Shown: piece by piece, positions 1 through 8,696 of the stretch | How the letters are laid out: each line of letters begins with the position of its first letter | Numbering within the stretch: position 1 is the stretch's first letter | Assembly (NCBI GenBank): GCA_052389895.1 | Contig: JBQTHM010000002.1 | Span: 47,793 to 111,792, forward strand | Origin: CAVVXX01 sp052389895 | GTDB taxonomy: Bacteria > Pseudomonadota > Alphaproteobacteria > Micropepsales > Micropepsaceae | Reading direction: 5' to 3' | DNA: 64,000 nucleotides | Translations under genes and position numbers: made by a program | Notes under the pieces: model-generated | What the model saw: only the letters and a program-made list of their open reading frames with translations | Database searches by the model: none | What the model was told of the DNA's origin: nothing

Positions 1-1228
1 GGCGGTGTCGCGTGCGCGTCAGCACCGGCGCCTCACGCACGCCGGCGAGTTCTTTCGCCTTGCAAGTCAGGCGCGAGATGAGCTCGCGCAGGCCCTCACC
101 GGTTTTTGCCGATATCACCAATCCGTCGCGCTTTTCCGATGCGATGTCGGACTTGTTCCAGACGACGATCTCCGCCGTTCTTTCCGCTTCCGATTCGACT
201 TCGCTGGAAGAACCAACGGCGGAGTCAAGCACGAGCAAAGTCACGTCAGCGGATTTCGCACGCGCTTCCGCGCGACGCACGCCTTCGGCCTCGATGGCGT
301 CTTTGGCCTCGCGCAACCCGGCCGTGTCCGCAAGGATGACGGGATAGCCATCGAGGTCCAGCTTCACTTCGATTACGTCGCGCGTGGTACCTGCAGTTTC
401 AGAAACAATGGCGACGTCGCGTTGCGCGAGCGCGTTAACGAGCGAACTCTTGCCGGCGTTTGGCGGGCCTATCACTGCGACGTGCAACCCATCGCGCAGA
501 ATCTCTCCGCGCCGCGCGTCCGCAAGATGGGTTTCGATCTCATTCAGCAGCTCTGAAATCTGCAGCCTGCTTTCGGAAAGCGCCGTAGGCGGAACGTCTT
601 CGTCAGGAAAATCGATGCTGGCCTCGATCCAGGCGGCCGCGCGGATGAGACGCCCGCGCCAGTTTTCGTAGAGGCGGCCGAGCGCGCCTTCGAATTGGCG
701 CAGCGCCTGGCGCCTCTGCGCCTCCGTTTCGGCATTGACCAGGTCCGCGATCGCCTCCGCCTGGGTGAGATCCAGGCGGCCGTTTTCCACGGCTCGGCGG
801 GTAAACTCGCCCGGCTCGGCATGGCGCAAGCCTGGCTGGGAAGCCAAGAGGCCGAGCACGGCTGCAATTGTCGCCCGGCCCCCATGTGTATGAAGTTCCA
901 CGACATTCTCACCCGTGTAAGAGCGGGGAGGGACGAACCGCAGCACCAGGACGTCGTCAATCCCACCGGCGTTCCTATTTCCGAACAGCGTTCGTACAAC
1001 TACACGCCGCTCCTGTGGGACTGGACGGCGCGTAAGCGCTTCAAGCGTGCGGTCAGCTGCCGGTCCGGAGATTCGAAAGACCGCGATGCCAGCGCGCCCG
1101 GCGGCACTCGACAGGGCGAAAACGGTGTCCCGTGCGGGCGTGGGCACGGCCGCCTGGCGGTCGTCCGCCACCGCGGTTCCGCGGGTCCGTAGCGAAGCCG
1201 CGGTCTTATTTTCGCCTGTAACTGTCAT
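1..1228 (-). CDS. mnmE: tRNA uridine-5-carboxymethylaminomethyl modification GTPase MnmE (3' end cut by window)
   Basis: With MnmG, MnmE modifies the wobble U34 of certain tRNAs in the cytoplasm. The open frame reads from ATG 1228 off the left edge without a stop. The N-terminal tetrahydrofolate-binding part is recognisable (RSYTGENVVELHTHGG, then GEFTRRA). The GTPase domain follows, with P-loop GPPNAGKSS near residue 255, DTAGL near 301 and NKSD near 357. About 409 codons are present; the family usually has about 440-455, so only the C-terminal end with its conserved Cys is missing. Start: ATG 1228 has GAGGG about 8 bases upstream. GTG 1147 would remove 27 poorly conserved residues and fits the usual family start better. 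It diverges from the DUF255 gene and belongs to the leftward origin-flanking set with rho and the hem genes. Confidence 0.95.
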   Translation of the reverse strand, partial: MTVTGENKTAASLRTRGTAVADDRQAAVPTPARDTVFALSSAAGRAGIAVFRISGPAADRTLEALTRRPVPQERRVVVRTLFGNRNAGGIDDVLVLRFVPPRSYTGENVVELHTHGGRATIAAVLGLLASQPGLRHAEPGEFTRRAVENGRLDLTQAEAIADLVNAETEAQRRQALRQFEGALGRLYENWRGRLIRAAAWIEASIDFPDEDVPPTALSESRLQISELLNEIETHLADARRGEILRDGLHVAVIGPPNAGKSSLVNALAQRDVAIVSETAGTTRDVIEVKLDLDGYPVILADTAGLREAKDAIEAEGVRRAEARAKSADVTLLVLDSAVGSSSEVESEAERTAEIVVWNKSDIASEKRDGLVISAKTGEGLRELISRLTCKAKELAGVREAPVLTRTRHR

Positions 1229-1344
1229 CGGCGCCCTCGCTTGTGAGTGCGCGGCGATACGCGCTAAAGGAAGCTAAAGCCAACAACTTTCGCCCGCAAA
1301 CGCGGCCTTCGCGTTGTGTGCACCCGCGACCCGGAAAGTTTCCC

Positions 1345-3453
1345 ATGAGTGCAAATCTGCTCGCCGACGAAACGAGCCCTTACCTGCTGCAGCACAAGAA
1401 CAATCCCGTCCATTGGCGGCCCTGGGGCAAGGGGGCGCTGGAAGAGGCCGAACGCACGGGCAAGCCGATCCTGGTTTCCGTGGGTTATTCGGCCTGCCAC
1501 TGGTGTCACGTCATGGCGCACGAGTCGTTCGAGGACGCGGAGACCGCGAAGCTCATGAACGAGCTTTTCGTGAACGTGAAAATCGACCGCGAAGAGCGCC
1601 CCGACATAGATCAGATGTTTCAGCTTGCGCTGGCCTCGCTCGGCGAGACTGGCGGCTGGCCGCTGACGATCTTTCTCACGCCTCGCGGCGAGCCGTTCTG
1701 GGGCGGCACTTATTTCCCAAAGGAAGACACGGCCGGGCGGCCTTCCTTCAGGAGAGTCCTCAACGACATCGCCAAGCTTGTGCGCGAAAACAATCCCGCA
1801 GTGCTCAAGAATTCTGCGCAAATCCGGGAAATCTTCGAGCGCAACTGGAATCAGAGCCGCGCGGGCGGGCTAACCGCAAGCCAGCTCAACCAGATCGCCG
1901 TCCGTGTCGCGCAAAACTACGACATCTTTTTTGGCGGGATAACGGGCGCGCCGAAATTTCCCTATTCCGCCTCGCTCGAACTTCTCCTGCGCGCCTTCAT
2001 CCGCACCAAACTCCCGCAGTTCGATCAACTCGCGGCCGTCACGCTGGATTTCATGTGTCAGGGAGGAATCTACGATCACATCGGCGGGGGCTTTACGCGC
2101 TATGCGGTGGACGAACGCTGGCTGGTCCCTCATTTCGAGAAAATGCTTTACGACAACGCGCAGCTCATCGACGTGCTTACCCTGGCGTGGCAATTGGGCC
2201 GGCGGCCGCTTCATCGTCAGAGAGTGGAGGAGACCGTCGGCTGGATACTGCGGGAAATGGCCATTGAAGGCGGCGGATTTGCGTCCAGCATTGACGCAGA
2301 TTCGGAGGGCGAAGAGGGAAAATTCTATCTCTGGACCGAAGCCGAAATCGACGCGGCGCTTGCCGGAACGTTTCTCAAGCGCTTCAAGGATACCTATGGC
2401 GTCACGCGCGAGGGTAATTACAACGGAAAAAACATCCTAAATCGCCTGAACGCGATCAAATTACTTCCCGAAGCCGATGAAACACTCCTTGCCAAACAGC
2501 GCGAGAAGCTTTTTCAGATTCGCGAGCAACGCGTGCGCCCGCACCGCGACGACAAGCTGCTGGCCGACTGGAACGGACTTTCGATCGCTGCGCTTGCCAA
2601 TGCCGGCGCGGTCTTTCGCCGCTCCGACTGGACGACACAGGCGATACGCGCATTCCAGTTTGTTTGCGATAAGCTTTCCGATGAGGACCGCCTGTTCCAC
2701 AGCTATCGCGCCGGCAAGCGTCAAGTGGAGGGTTTTGCCGACGACTATGCACATATGGCACGCGCCGCGCTTGCCTTGTGGGAGCTCACGGGCGATACGG
2801 TGGCGCTCAAGCGCGCGCAGGCCTGGACGCGCGTTTTGAACGAACATTTTTGGGAAAATACGTTCGGCGGTTACTGCCTGACGGCCGATTTCGCGGAGCC
2901 CGCACACGCACGCATCCGCACCGCCTTCGATTCACAGACGCCGTCCGCAAACGGCACAATGATCGGCGTCCTGGCACGCCTGCATCTGATTACCGGAAGT
3001 CAAGACTATCGCGATCGCGCCAATCTTCTGTTGCAGGCGTTCGCGGGCGACGTGAATGCCCAATATGCGCAGATGGCGACCTACATTAACAATTTCGAAT
3101 TCGTTGCGGGCGCGATGCAAATCGTAATCGTGGGCGCCGTCACCGACGCTCGCACGCACACACTGATCCAAGCCGTACTCGGCCGGCCTCTGCCAAACCG
3201 CATGCTCGTCGTCGTCGGCGCGGAAGAGGAACTGCCCGCGTCCCATCCCGCTCACGGGAAGAAGATGGAAGGGGGCGTGCCCACGGCCTACATATGTACG
3301 CGCAGCGAATGTTCCGCGCCCATAACCAGCCCGGTGGCGCTTTCGCAGGCGGTGTTGCCCAGCTTGCCGCCGCCTGCGCCGGCACAGCAGCCGCAAACGC
3401 CACCCGCGCAGCCGCGCCGGCCGGCGGTTCGCGTGCCGCGCCCCACGCGCTGA
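1345..3453 (+). CDS. DUF255 thioredoxin-like domain protein (YyaL/SSP411 family)
   Basis: A 702-residue protein of the YyaL/spermatogenesis-associated-20 family. The N-terminal part (to about residue 165) is a thioredoxin-like DUF255 domain with ACHWCHVMAHESF near residue 50, a CxxC-type centre. The rest looks like the alpha/alpha-barrel region seen in N-acylglucosamine epimerase-like enzymes (DDKLLADWNG, DGFADDYAH-like motifs). Its biochemical function is not established. ATG 1345 is chosen because the protein then begins MSANLLADETSPYLLQH, the usual family start; a GGAAAG lies upstream. The last 28 residues or so are almost only Pro, Ala, Gln and Arg, an unusual tail. It is the first of three + strand genes inserted between leftward mnmE and rho. 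Confidence 0.92.
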   Translation: MSANLLADETSPYLLQHKNNPVHWRPWGKGALEEAERTGKPILVSVGYSACHWCHVMAHESFEDAETAKLMNELFVNVKIDREERPDIDQMFQLALASLGETGGWPLTIFLTPRGEPFWGGTYFPKEDTAGRPSFRRVLNDIAKLVRENNPAVLKNSAQIREIFERNWNQSRAGGLTASQLNQIAVRVAQNYDIFFGGITGAPKFPYSASLELLLRAFIRTKLPQFDQLAAVTLDFMCQGGIYDHIGGGFTRYAVDERWLVPHFEKMLYDNAQLIDVLTLAWQLGRRPLHRQRVEETVGWILREMAIEGGGFASSIDADSEGEEGKFYLWTEAEIDAALAGTFLKRFKDTYGVTREGNYNGKNILNRLNAIKLLPEADETLLAKQREKLFQIREQRVRPHRDDKLLADWNGLSIAALANAGAVFRRSDWTTQAIRAFQFVCDKLSDEDRLFHSYRAGKRQVEGFADDYAHMARAALALWELTGDTVALKRAQAWTRVLNEHFWENTFGGYCLTADFAEPAHARIRTAFDSQTPSANGTMIGVLARLHLITGSQDYRDRANLLLQAFAGDVNAQYAQMATYINNFEFVAGAMQIVIVGAVTDARTHTLIQAVLGRPLPNRMLVVVGAEEELPASHPAHGKKMEGGVPTAYICTRSECSAPITSPVALSQAVLPSLPPPAPAQQPQTPPAQPRRPAVRVPRPTR

Positions 3454-3504
3454 AAGCGGGGCCGCGCCTTATTTGTTTCGCAGGACGCCCGAAAGGGGGA
3501 CGCA

Positions 3505-4203
3505 ATGGCGGGAAAAGAGATCACGATTACGGGGCCCGACGGCGCCTTCGCCGCATACCTTGCGGCGCCACAAACGAACCGCGGGCCGGGTATTGTTGTC
3601 ATTCAGGAAATCTTCGGCGTGAACGAGGTCGTGCGCAACGTTTGCAACGCGCATGCGGCACAAGGGCGCTTTGCGCTGGCGCCTGATCTGTTCTGGCGGC
3701 TTGAGCCGGGCGTGCAACTTACCGACAGAACCGACGCCGAATGGCGACGCGCCGTCGAGCTGATGAACCGTTTTGACGTGGATAAAGGCGTGAACGACAT
3801 TCAGGCGGCGATCTCCCACCTTCGCGGCGTTCCCGGGTGCTCGGGCAAGATCGGCGCGGTTGGCTATTGTCTTGGCGGGCTGCTCGCCTTCCTCACCGCC
3901 GCGCGCACGGACGCGAACGCAAGCGTCGGTTACTACGGTGTCAGCATTCACGAGAAGCTTGGCGAGGCGAAAAACATCCGCAATCCCCTGCTGCTGCATA
4001 TCGCGGTGCGCGACGAATTTGTCCCGCCGCAGGCGCAGAGGAAAATCATGGATGCGCTCGAGGGCCACAAGCACGTCACCATCTACACCTATCCCGAAAT
4101 GGGCCACGCCTTCGCGCGCCCGGGCGGCAAGCACTACGACAGGGCCAACGCCGAACTCGCCAACGGGCGTACCGCAACCTTTTTTCGCCAGCATCTCGGC
4201 TGA
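3505..4203 (+). CDS. dienelactone hydrolase family protein
   Basis: A 232-residue alpha/beta hydrolase. The dienelactone hydrolase triad is visible: Cys about 121 in GYCLGG, Asp about 170 in VRDEFVPP and His about 201 in GHAFARPG, close to the classical C123/D171/H202 positions. The family hydrolyses dienelactones in chloroaromatic degradation, but many members act on unknown esters or lactones, and no catabolic genes are nearby. No signal peptide is seen, so it should be cytoplasmic. GGGGGA precedes the ATG. It sits 51 bases after the DUF255 gene and 3 bases before the quinone reductase, so the three may form one transcript. Confidence 0.93.
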   Translation: MAGKEITITGPDGAFAAYLAAPQTNRGPGIVVIQEIFGVNEVVRNVCNAHAAQGRFALAPDLFWRLEPGVQLTDRTDAEWRRAVELMNRFDVDKGVNDIQAAISHLRGVPGCSGKIGAVGYCLGGLLAFLTAARTDANASVGYYGVSIHEKLGEAKNIRNPLLLHIAVRDEFVPPQAQRKIMDALEGHKHVTIYTYPEMGHAFARPGGKHYDRANAELANGRTATFFRQHLG

Positions 4204-4206
4204 CGC

Positions 4207-5181
4207 ATGAAGGCGATCCGCATCGAGAAGACCGGCGGACCCGAGGTTCTCGAGCTGAAGGAGGTAGAGCTGCCGCCGCCCGCGGGGGGGCAAGTGCGCG
4301 TGCGGCACACGGCCATCGGCGTGAATTTCATCGATACCTATCAAAGAAGCGGGCTCTATCCGCTTGCCGAACTTCCCTCAGGCATCGGAAACGAGGCGGC
4401 GGGCCATATCGAAGCTGTGGGGGCGCACGTGCATGGCTTCCGCATCGGCGACCGCGTTGGCTATTGCTCAGGCGCGCTCGGCGCGTATGCCGAGGCGAAC
4501 AACGTGCCCGCGGCGCGCCTGGTGAAAATTCCCGACAGCATATCCGACGAAATCGCCGCCGCCGCACTGCTCAAGGGCCTTACGGCACAATATCTGCTTC
4601 GGCGCACCTATCCGGTGAAGCGCGGCGAAACGATACTGGTGCACGCGGCGGCGGGCGGTGTCGGGCTCATTCTTTGCCAATGGGCGAATTATCTTGGCGC
4701 GACCGTCATCGGCACGGCCGGCTCGGAAAACAAGCTGGAAATCGCCCGCCGGCACGGCTGCGCACATGTACTGAATTCGAGCGCGGGCGAGATCGCATCC
4801 CGCGTGCGCGAATTGACCGACGGGGCAGGGGTGCCAGTGGTCTATGACGGCGTCGGCAGGGACACGTACATGGCCTCGCTCGACAGCCTTGCCGTGCGCG
4901 GGATGATGGTCGCCTTCGGGAACGCCTCGGGGCCAATACCGCCCGTCGATCCGCTCATGCTTTCGCAGAAAGGATCGCTCTATCTGACGCGGCCAACGCT
5001 CGCGCATTACACACACACCGCAGAAGAGCTGCTGGCGGCTGCCGCCGATCTCTTTGCCGTGATGGCAAGTGGGGCGGTGAAGGTGGAAATCCGCCAGCGC
5101 TTTTCTCTTGCGCAGGCGCGCCAGGCGCACGAAGCGCTGCAGGCACGCGCGACAACGGGCTCTACGATCCTGCTTCCCTAG
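4207..5181 (+). CDS. qor: NADPH:quinone reductase, zinc-independent MDR family
   Basis: A 324-residue zinc-less medium-chain dehydrogenase/reductase resembling E. coli Qor, which reduces quinones with NADPH by one-electron transfer. The N-terminal GroES-like fold (GVNFIDTYQRSGLYP) and the nucleotide-binding loop HAAAGGVG near residue 148 match the family, and the structural-zinc cysteine cluster is absent. It starts 3 bases after the dienelactone hydrolase, so the two are probably co-translated. Its stop lies inside the convergent SnoaL-like gene (20-bp overlap). The true substrate is not known; related enzymes also act on other enones. Confidence 0.9.
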   Translation: MKAIRIEKTGGPEVLELKEVELPPPAGGQVRVRHTAIGVNFIDTYQRSGLYPLAELPSGIGNEAAGHIEAVGAHVHGFRIGDRVGYCSGALGAYAEANNVPAARLVKIPDSISDEIAAAALLKGLTAQYLLRRTYPVKRGETILVHAAAGGVGLILCQWANYLGATVIGTAGSENKLEIARRHGCAHVLNSSAGEIASRVRELTDGAGVPVVYDGVGRDTYMASLDSLAVRGMMVAFGNASGPIPPVDPLMLSQKGSLYLTRPTLAHYTHTAEELLAAAADLFAVMASGAVKVEIRQRFSLAQARQAHEALQARATTGSTILLP

Positions 5182-5596
5182 GCATGGAAAGCCGGTTTTC
5201 CTGAGCCAGAACGCCAGCGGAATCGAAGAACGCTTGGATTTCAACGATTCTGCGATTGCGGAAAACCCAGCGCGTGGCCGAGCGGAATTTGAGAACTTGG
5301 CCCTTGCGAAGATAGGTCGGCTCGGCAAGCGCCCACACGGTATTGCCTTCTGCAACAAGCTCCTTCACGTCGTAGCGCTGAATGGAATACTCGCTGAACA
5401 GGCTGCCGACCAATTCGAGCACGCCTTCGCGCCCACGGCGGGAGCCCGCGAAGCGGAACAGGGCCTGTGGCGCGTGTACCTCGCTTCGCACGGAATCATC
5501 GATGGCGTCGAGCAGCGGCCGCAGATCGCCCTGGCCATAGGCCTTCAGGATTTCCGCAATGATGGCTTTGTTGACTTCGGACTCGCTCGACTCCAT
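5162..5596 (-). CDS. SnoaL/NTF2-like fold protein
   Basis: A 144-residue protein of the SnoaL-like/NTF2 superfamily: helical N-terminus, then DLRPLLDAIDDSVRSEVHAP, and a beta-sheet C-terminal half ending in RWVFRNRRIVEIQAFFD. Such small alpha+beta barrels can be enzymes, steroid-binding proteins or have no known ligand; the role here is unknown. The frame is open upstream to 5665, but ATG 5596 has GGGAGA just before it and a more typical start. It lies 85 bases downstream of rho on the same strand and overlaps the end of qor. Confidence 0.8.
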   Translation of the reverse strand: MESSESEVNKAIIAEILKAYGQGDLRPLLDAIDDSVRSEVHAPQALFRFAGSRRGREGVLELVGSLFSEYSIQRYDVKELVAEGNTVWALAEPTYLRKGQVLKFRSATRWVFRNRRIVEIQAFFDSAGVLAQENRLSMPREAGS

Positions 5597-5681
5597 CGCT
5601 ATCTCCCGCGGGCCCGATGCGGCCCCGCGCACATTTTCAGTTTCCGCGGATTTGCTCAAGCGCACCGTAGGCTGTGCTGCG

Positions 5682-6974
5682 TCAGGTGTTCATGCTCTCG
5701 AAGAAGTCCGCATTCGTCTTCGACTGGCGAAGTTTCTCGAGCAGGAATTCGATCGCATCGATGGTGCCCATGGGCGCCAGAATGCGGCGTAGCACGTACA
5801 TTTTTGCGAGAGTGCCCTTTTCCACCAGAAGTTCGTCCTTGCGCGTGCCCGACCGCAGAATGTCAATGGCCGGGAAGACGCGCTTGTCGGCCACTTTGCG
5901 GTCCAGAATGATTTCCGAATTGCCGGTGCCTTTGAACTCTTCGAAAATCACTTCGTCCATGCGCGAGCCGGTGTCGATCAGCGCGGTCGCGATGATGGTG
6001 AGCGAGCCGCCTTCCTCGATATTGCGCGCCGCGCCGAAGAATCGTTTGGGGCGCTGCAACGCATTCGCGTCCACGCCGCCCGTCAGCACCTTGCCGGAAG
6101 ACGGCACGACCGTGTTGTAAGCCCGGCCCAGACGCGTAATGGAGTCGAGCAGGATCACCACGTCGCGCTTGTGCTCGACCAGGCGCTTGGCTTTTTCGAT
6201 CACCATCTCGGCAACCTGCACATGGCGCGATGCGGGCTCGTCGAAGGTAGAAGAAATCACCTCGCCCTTCACCGAGCGCTGCATGTCGGTGACTTCTTCC
6301 GGACGTTCGTCGATCAGGAGCACGATCAGGTAGCACTCGGGATGATTAGCCGTGATCGCCCTGGCAATATTTTGAAGAATAACCGTCTTGCCCGTGCGCG
6401 GCTGCGCCGTGATCAGCGCGCGTTGGCCCCTGCCCTGCGGCGAAACAATGTCGATGACGCGGCCCGTTTTGTCTTTTAGCGTCGGATCGTCGATTTCCAT
6501 CCTGAGCCACTTGGTGGGATAGAGCGGCGTCAGATTGTCGAAATGAACCTTGTGCTTGCCGGCGTCGGGATCTTCGAAATTGATTGACGAGACTTTGAGC
6601 AGCGCAAAATAGCGTTCGCCGTCTTTGGGCGAGCGGATGGGGCCTTCCACTGTGTCGCCGGTGCGTAAGCCAAATCGGCGGATTTGCGATGGGCTTACGT
6701 AAATGTCGTCGGGGCCCGCGAGGTAATTCGATTCGGGAGAGCGCAGGAAGCCGAAGCCGTCCTGGAGGATTTCGATCACGCCGTCGCCGGTGATTTCCAC
6801 ATTGCGCTCGGCTAATTCCTTCAGGATCGCGAACATCATGTCCTGCTTGCGCATAGAGGAGGCGTTCTCGATCCCGAGTTCCTCGGCGAAATTGAGCAGG
6901 TCGGTCGGGGACTTGGTCTTCAAGTCCTGCAACTTCATTGCCTTTAGATTGGGTTCTAGGGTCTGGACGGTCAT
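5682..6974 (-). CDS. rho: transcription termination factor Rho
   Basis: A hexameric RNA-dependent ATPase that ends transcription at C-rich unstructured RNA. The 430 residues match the family. An N-terminal helical domain is followed by the cold-shock-like RNA-binding domain (DGFGFLRSPESNYLAGPDDI), Walker A QPRTGKT near residue 190, Walker B VLLIDERPEE near 220, and Q-loop and R-loop motifs (TGGVDANAL). ATG 6974 is chosen because the protein then starts MTVQTLEPNLKAMKLQDLK. The upstream open frame to 7130 is low-complexity and more likely the mRNA leader. A 242-base gap to hemJ holds a candidate promoter, leaving a leader of about 175 nt that could serve Rho autoregulation. Confidence 0.97.
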   Translation of the reverse strand: MTVQTLEPNLKAMKLQDLKTKSPTDLLNFAEELGIENASSMRKQDMMFAILKELAERNVEITGDGVIEILQDGFGFLRSPESNYLAGPDDIYVSPSQIRRFGLRTGDTVEGPIRSPKDGERYFALLKVSSINFEDPDAGKHKVHFDNLTPLYPTKWLRMEIDDPTLKDKTGRVIDIVSPQGRGQRALITAQPRTGKTVILQNIARAITANHPECYLIVLLIDERPEEVTDMQRSVKGEVISSTFDEPASRHVQVAEMVIEKAKRLVEHKRDVVILLDSITRLGRAYNTVVPSSGKVLTGGVDANALQRPKRFFGAARNIEEGGSLTIIATALIDTGSRMDEVIFEEFKGTGNSEIILDRKVADKRVFPAIDILRSGTRKDELLVEKGTLAKMYVLRRILAPMGTIDAIEFLLEKLRQSKTNADFFESMNT

Positions 6975-7157
6975 GGACTGCACACCTGAGCGTAGGGGGA
7001 TTTGGCTGTCGGATTCCGCGCGGGGCGGGCCCTTTTGGGGGCTGTGGCGGACGGATCCCGTTCCGGCCCGCCTGTTCTGGATGAGAGCTGGGGCACCGCG
7101 CTTTTCAGCCGGGCAAACGCCCATGGCCAAAGCTTCGGCGCTGTCAGGAACCGGGAA

Positions 7158-7185
7158 ATCTTATCGGAATTCTATGGACTTGCAA
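7158..7185 (-). promoter_or_regulatory. candidate sigma-70 promoter for rho
   Basis: Read on the minus strand, TTGCAA (7185-7180) and TAAGAT (7163-7158) are separated by 16 bases. Both are near the -35/-10 consensus, and they are the best such pair I found in the rho-hemJ gap. Transcription would begin near 7151 and give a leader of about 175 nt before ATG 6974. This is inferred from sequence only. Confidence 0.45.
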
Positions 7186-7216
7186 CTCCTTTGCCCAATC
7201 CAAGCAGCAAAGTCTT

Positions 7217-7666
7217 TCAGAACGGTTTCACCACCGCCAAGATGACAATGCCTATCATGAGCGCGGCTGGCGCCTCATTCCACAGGCGATAGAAACGCTG
7301 GGTGTGGCGGTTTCGATCCCGCGCGAAGTCCTTGCGCCATCTGGCAAAAAAGCCGTGCAGAGCGCTCAGGAGAACGACCAGCAAAAGCTTGGCGTGCAGC
7401 CAGCCCTGGCCCCATCCGCCGCTGGCTGGCGTGAAAGCAAGTGTTATCCCCAGCACCCATACCGCGATCATGGAGGGATTGATGATGACGCGAAGCAGCC
7501 TGCGCTCCATGAGCTTGAAACGCTCGGACTCGAGCGTGCCCGGCTGAACCTCGCAGTGATAGAAGAAAAGCCGGGGCAGATAGAGCATGCCCGCCATCCA
7601 GGCTATCACCGCAATAATGTGAAGGGCCTTCAGCCACGGATAAAAACTGTTTAGCGTTTCCGCCAT
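7217..7666 (-). CDS. hemJ: protoporphyrinogen oxidase HemJ
   Basis: A 149-residue integral membrane protein of the HemJ (UPF0093) family, which oxidises protoporphyrinogen IX to protoporphyrin IX, the penultimate step of heme synthesis. Four hydrophobic segments are visible, starting with WLKALHIIAVIAWMAGMLYL, which carries the conserved early His. It starts 1 base after the end of hemH, so hemE-hemH-hemJ is a compact heme operon with successive last steps of the pathway encoded in line. ATG 7666 is the family-typical start (MAETLNSFYPWLKALH); the longer open frame upstream is hemH in another frame. Confidence 0.93.
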   Translation of the reverse strand: MAETLNSFYPWLKALHIIAVIAWMAGMLYLPRLFFYHCEVQPGTLESERFKLMERRLLRVIINPSMIAVWVLGITLAFTPASGGWGQGWLHAKLLLVVLLSALHGFFARWRKDFARDRNRHTQRFYRLWNEAPAALMIGIVILAVVKPF

Positions 7667-7667
7667 T

Positions 7668-8696
7668 TCATCCCCCCGCAATGGCGCAAGACAAAGAAGC
7701 CGGGCAGATCCGCTTGCGCTCGCAGGTGATTGTTGCCCCTTGGCGCTGCGCGCGCAGCACGAGTTCGGCCAGCGCACCGATGAATGCGCCGTGCGTGCGC
7801 ACGGTCGGCACTCGGATGTAATCGGGTACGCCTGCCGCGCGCGCCACGCGCTCCCCGTAATCGAGGTCGAGCTCGACGAGGGTTTCCGAATGTTCCGAGA
7901 CAAACGAGATTGGGATGACAACCGCGCCTTTTCCCTCGTAGCCCGCGCGGCGCACTTCCTCTTCCGTCGTAGGGCCGATCCATTTCATCGGTCCTACGCG
8001 GCTCTGGTAGCAGATGACGTATTCCGGCGCCTCCGGGAGCCGCGCAACTATGGCGGCCACCGTCTTCTCCACCTGCCAGCGATAGGGATCCCCTTGCTGC
8101 ACGATGCGCTCGGGAAGGCCATGGGCCGAAAAGAGCGCGCGGTATTCGAGCCCTGGCTTCCTCTTGGCAAGCAGGCTCCAGACAAGCTCCGCCTCGGCCC
8201 GGACAAAGCCTTCTGCCCAGGGATAGCAGCAGACACGCGCCGCCGGCACGGCGAGCCCGGCTTCGCGCGCCGCACGCGACCATTCCTCAAAGGCCGACTG
8301 CGTGGTCGTGGTCGAGTACTGGGGATAAAGCGGAAGGAGAACAATATATTCCGGCCTCCATTGCTGGACTGCTTCCACCGCGTCCTCCGTGAAGGGCCGC
8401 CAATGGCGCATGGCAATAAAACAGCGGGCCTTGGCGCCTAACCGGGAGAGCGCCTCTTCCAGTGCCTGGGCCTGCGCCTCAGTCTCCGCCAGCAGAGGCG
8501 AGCGTCCCCCAATCCGTTCATACATGCCACGGGTAACAGGTGCGCGGCGCCGGGCGATTACATCCGCAAGGGGTCGGCGTAAAAATCCGGGAAGCCGGAT
8601 AATCGCAGGATCGGAAAAGAGGTTGCGCAGAAAGGGCTCGACGGCATCCATACTGTCGGGCGCGCCCAGATTCAGGAGCACAACCGCAAGCTTCAC
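7668..8696 (-). CDS. hemH: ferrochelatase
   Basis: Inserts Fe2+ into protoporphyrin IX to form heme. It is 342 residues. Family motifs are LLNLGAPD at the N-terminus, LPLYPQYSTTT, SAHGLPERI with the metal-ligand His, and SFVSEHSETLVELD with the conserved Glu. The C-terminus ends with cysteines spaced C-x5-C-x5-C (CERKRICPASLSC). C-terminal cysteines bind a [2Fe-2S] cluster in some ferrochelatases, including that of Caulobacter, but I cannot confirm a cluster here because a fourth ligand is not obvious. It overlaps hemE by 4 bases, indicating translational coupling. Confidence 0.96.
   Translation of the reverse strand: MKLAVVLLNLGAPDSMDAVEPFLRNLFSDPAIIRLPGFLRRPLADVIARRRAPVTRGMYERIGGRSPLLAETEAQAQALEEALSRLGAKARCFIAMRHWRPFTEDAVEAVQQWRPEYIVLLPLYPQYSTTTTQSAFEEWSRAAREAGLAVPAARVCCYPWAEGFVRAEAELVWSLLAKRKPGLEYRALFSAHGLPERIVQQGDPYRWQVEKTVAAIVARLPEAPEYVICYQSRVGPMKWIGPTTEEEVRRAGYEGKGAVVIPISFVSEHSETLVELDLDYGERVARAAGVPDYIRVPTVRTHGAFIGALAELVLRAQRQGATITCERKRICPASLSCAIAGG

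Noticed and set aside
6975..7130. N-terminal extension of Rho by 52 codons
   Set aside because: The extension is low complexity with an unlikely start; ATG 6974 gives the standard start, and the region is better explained as leader.
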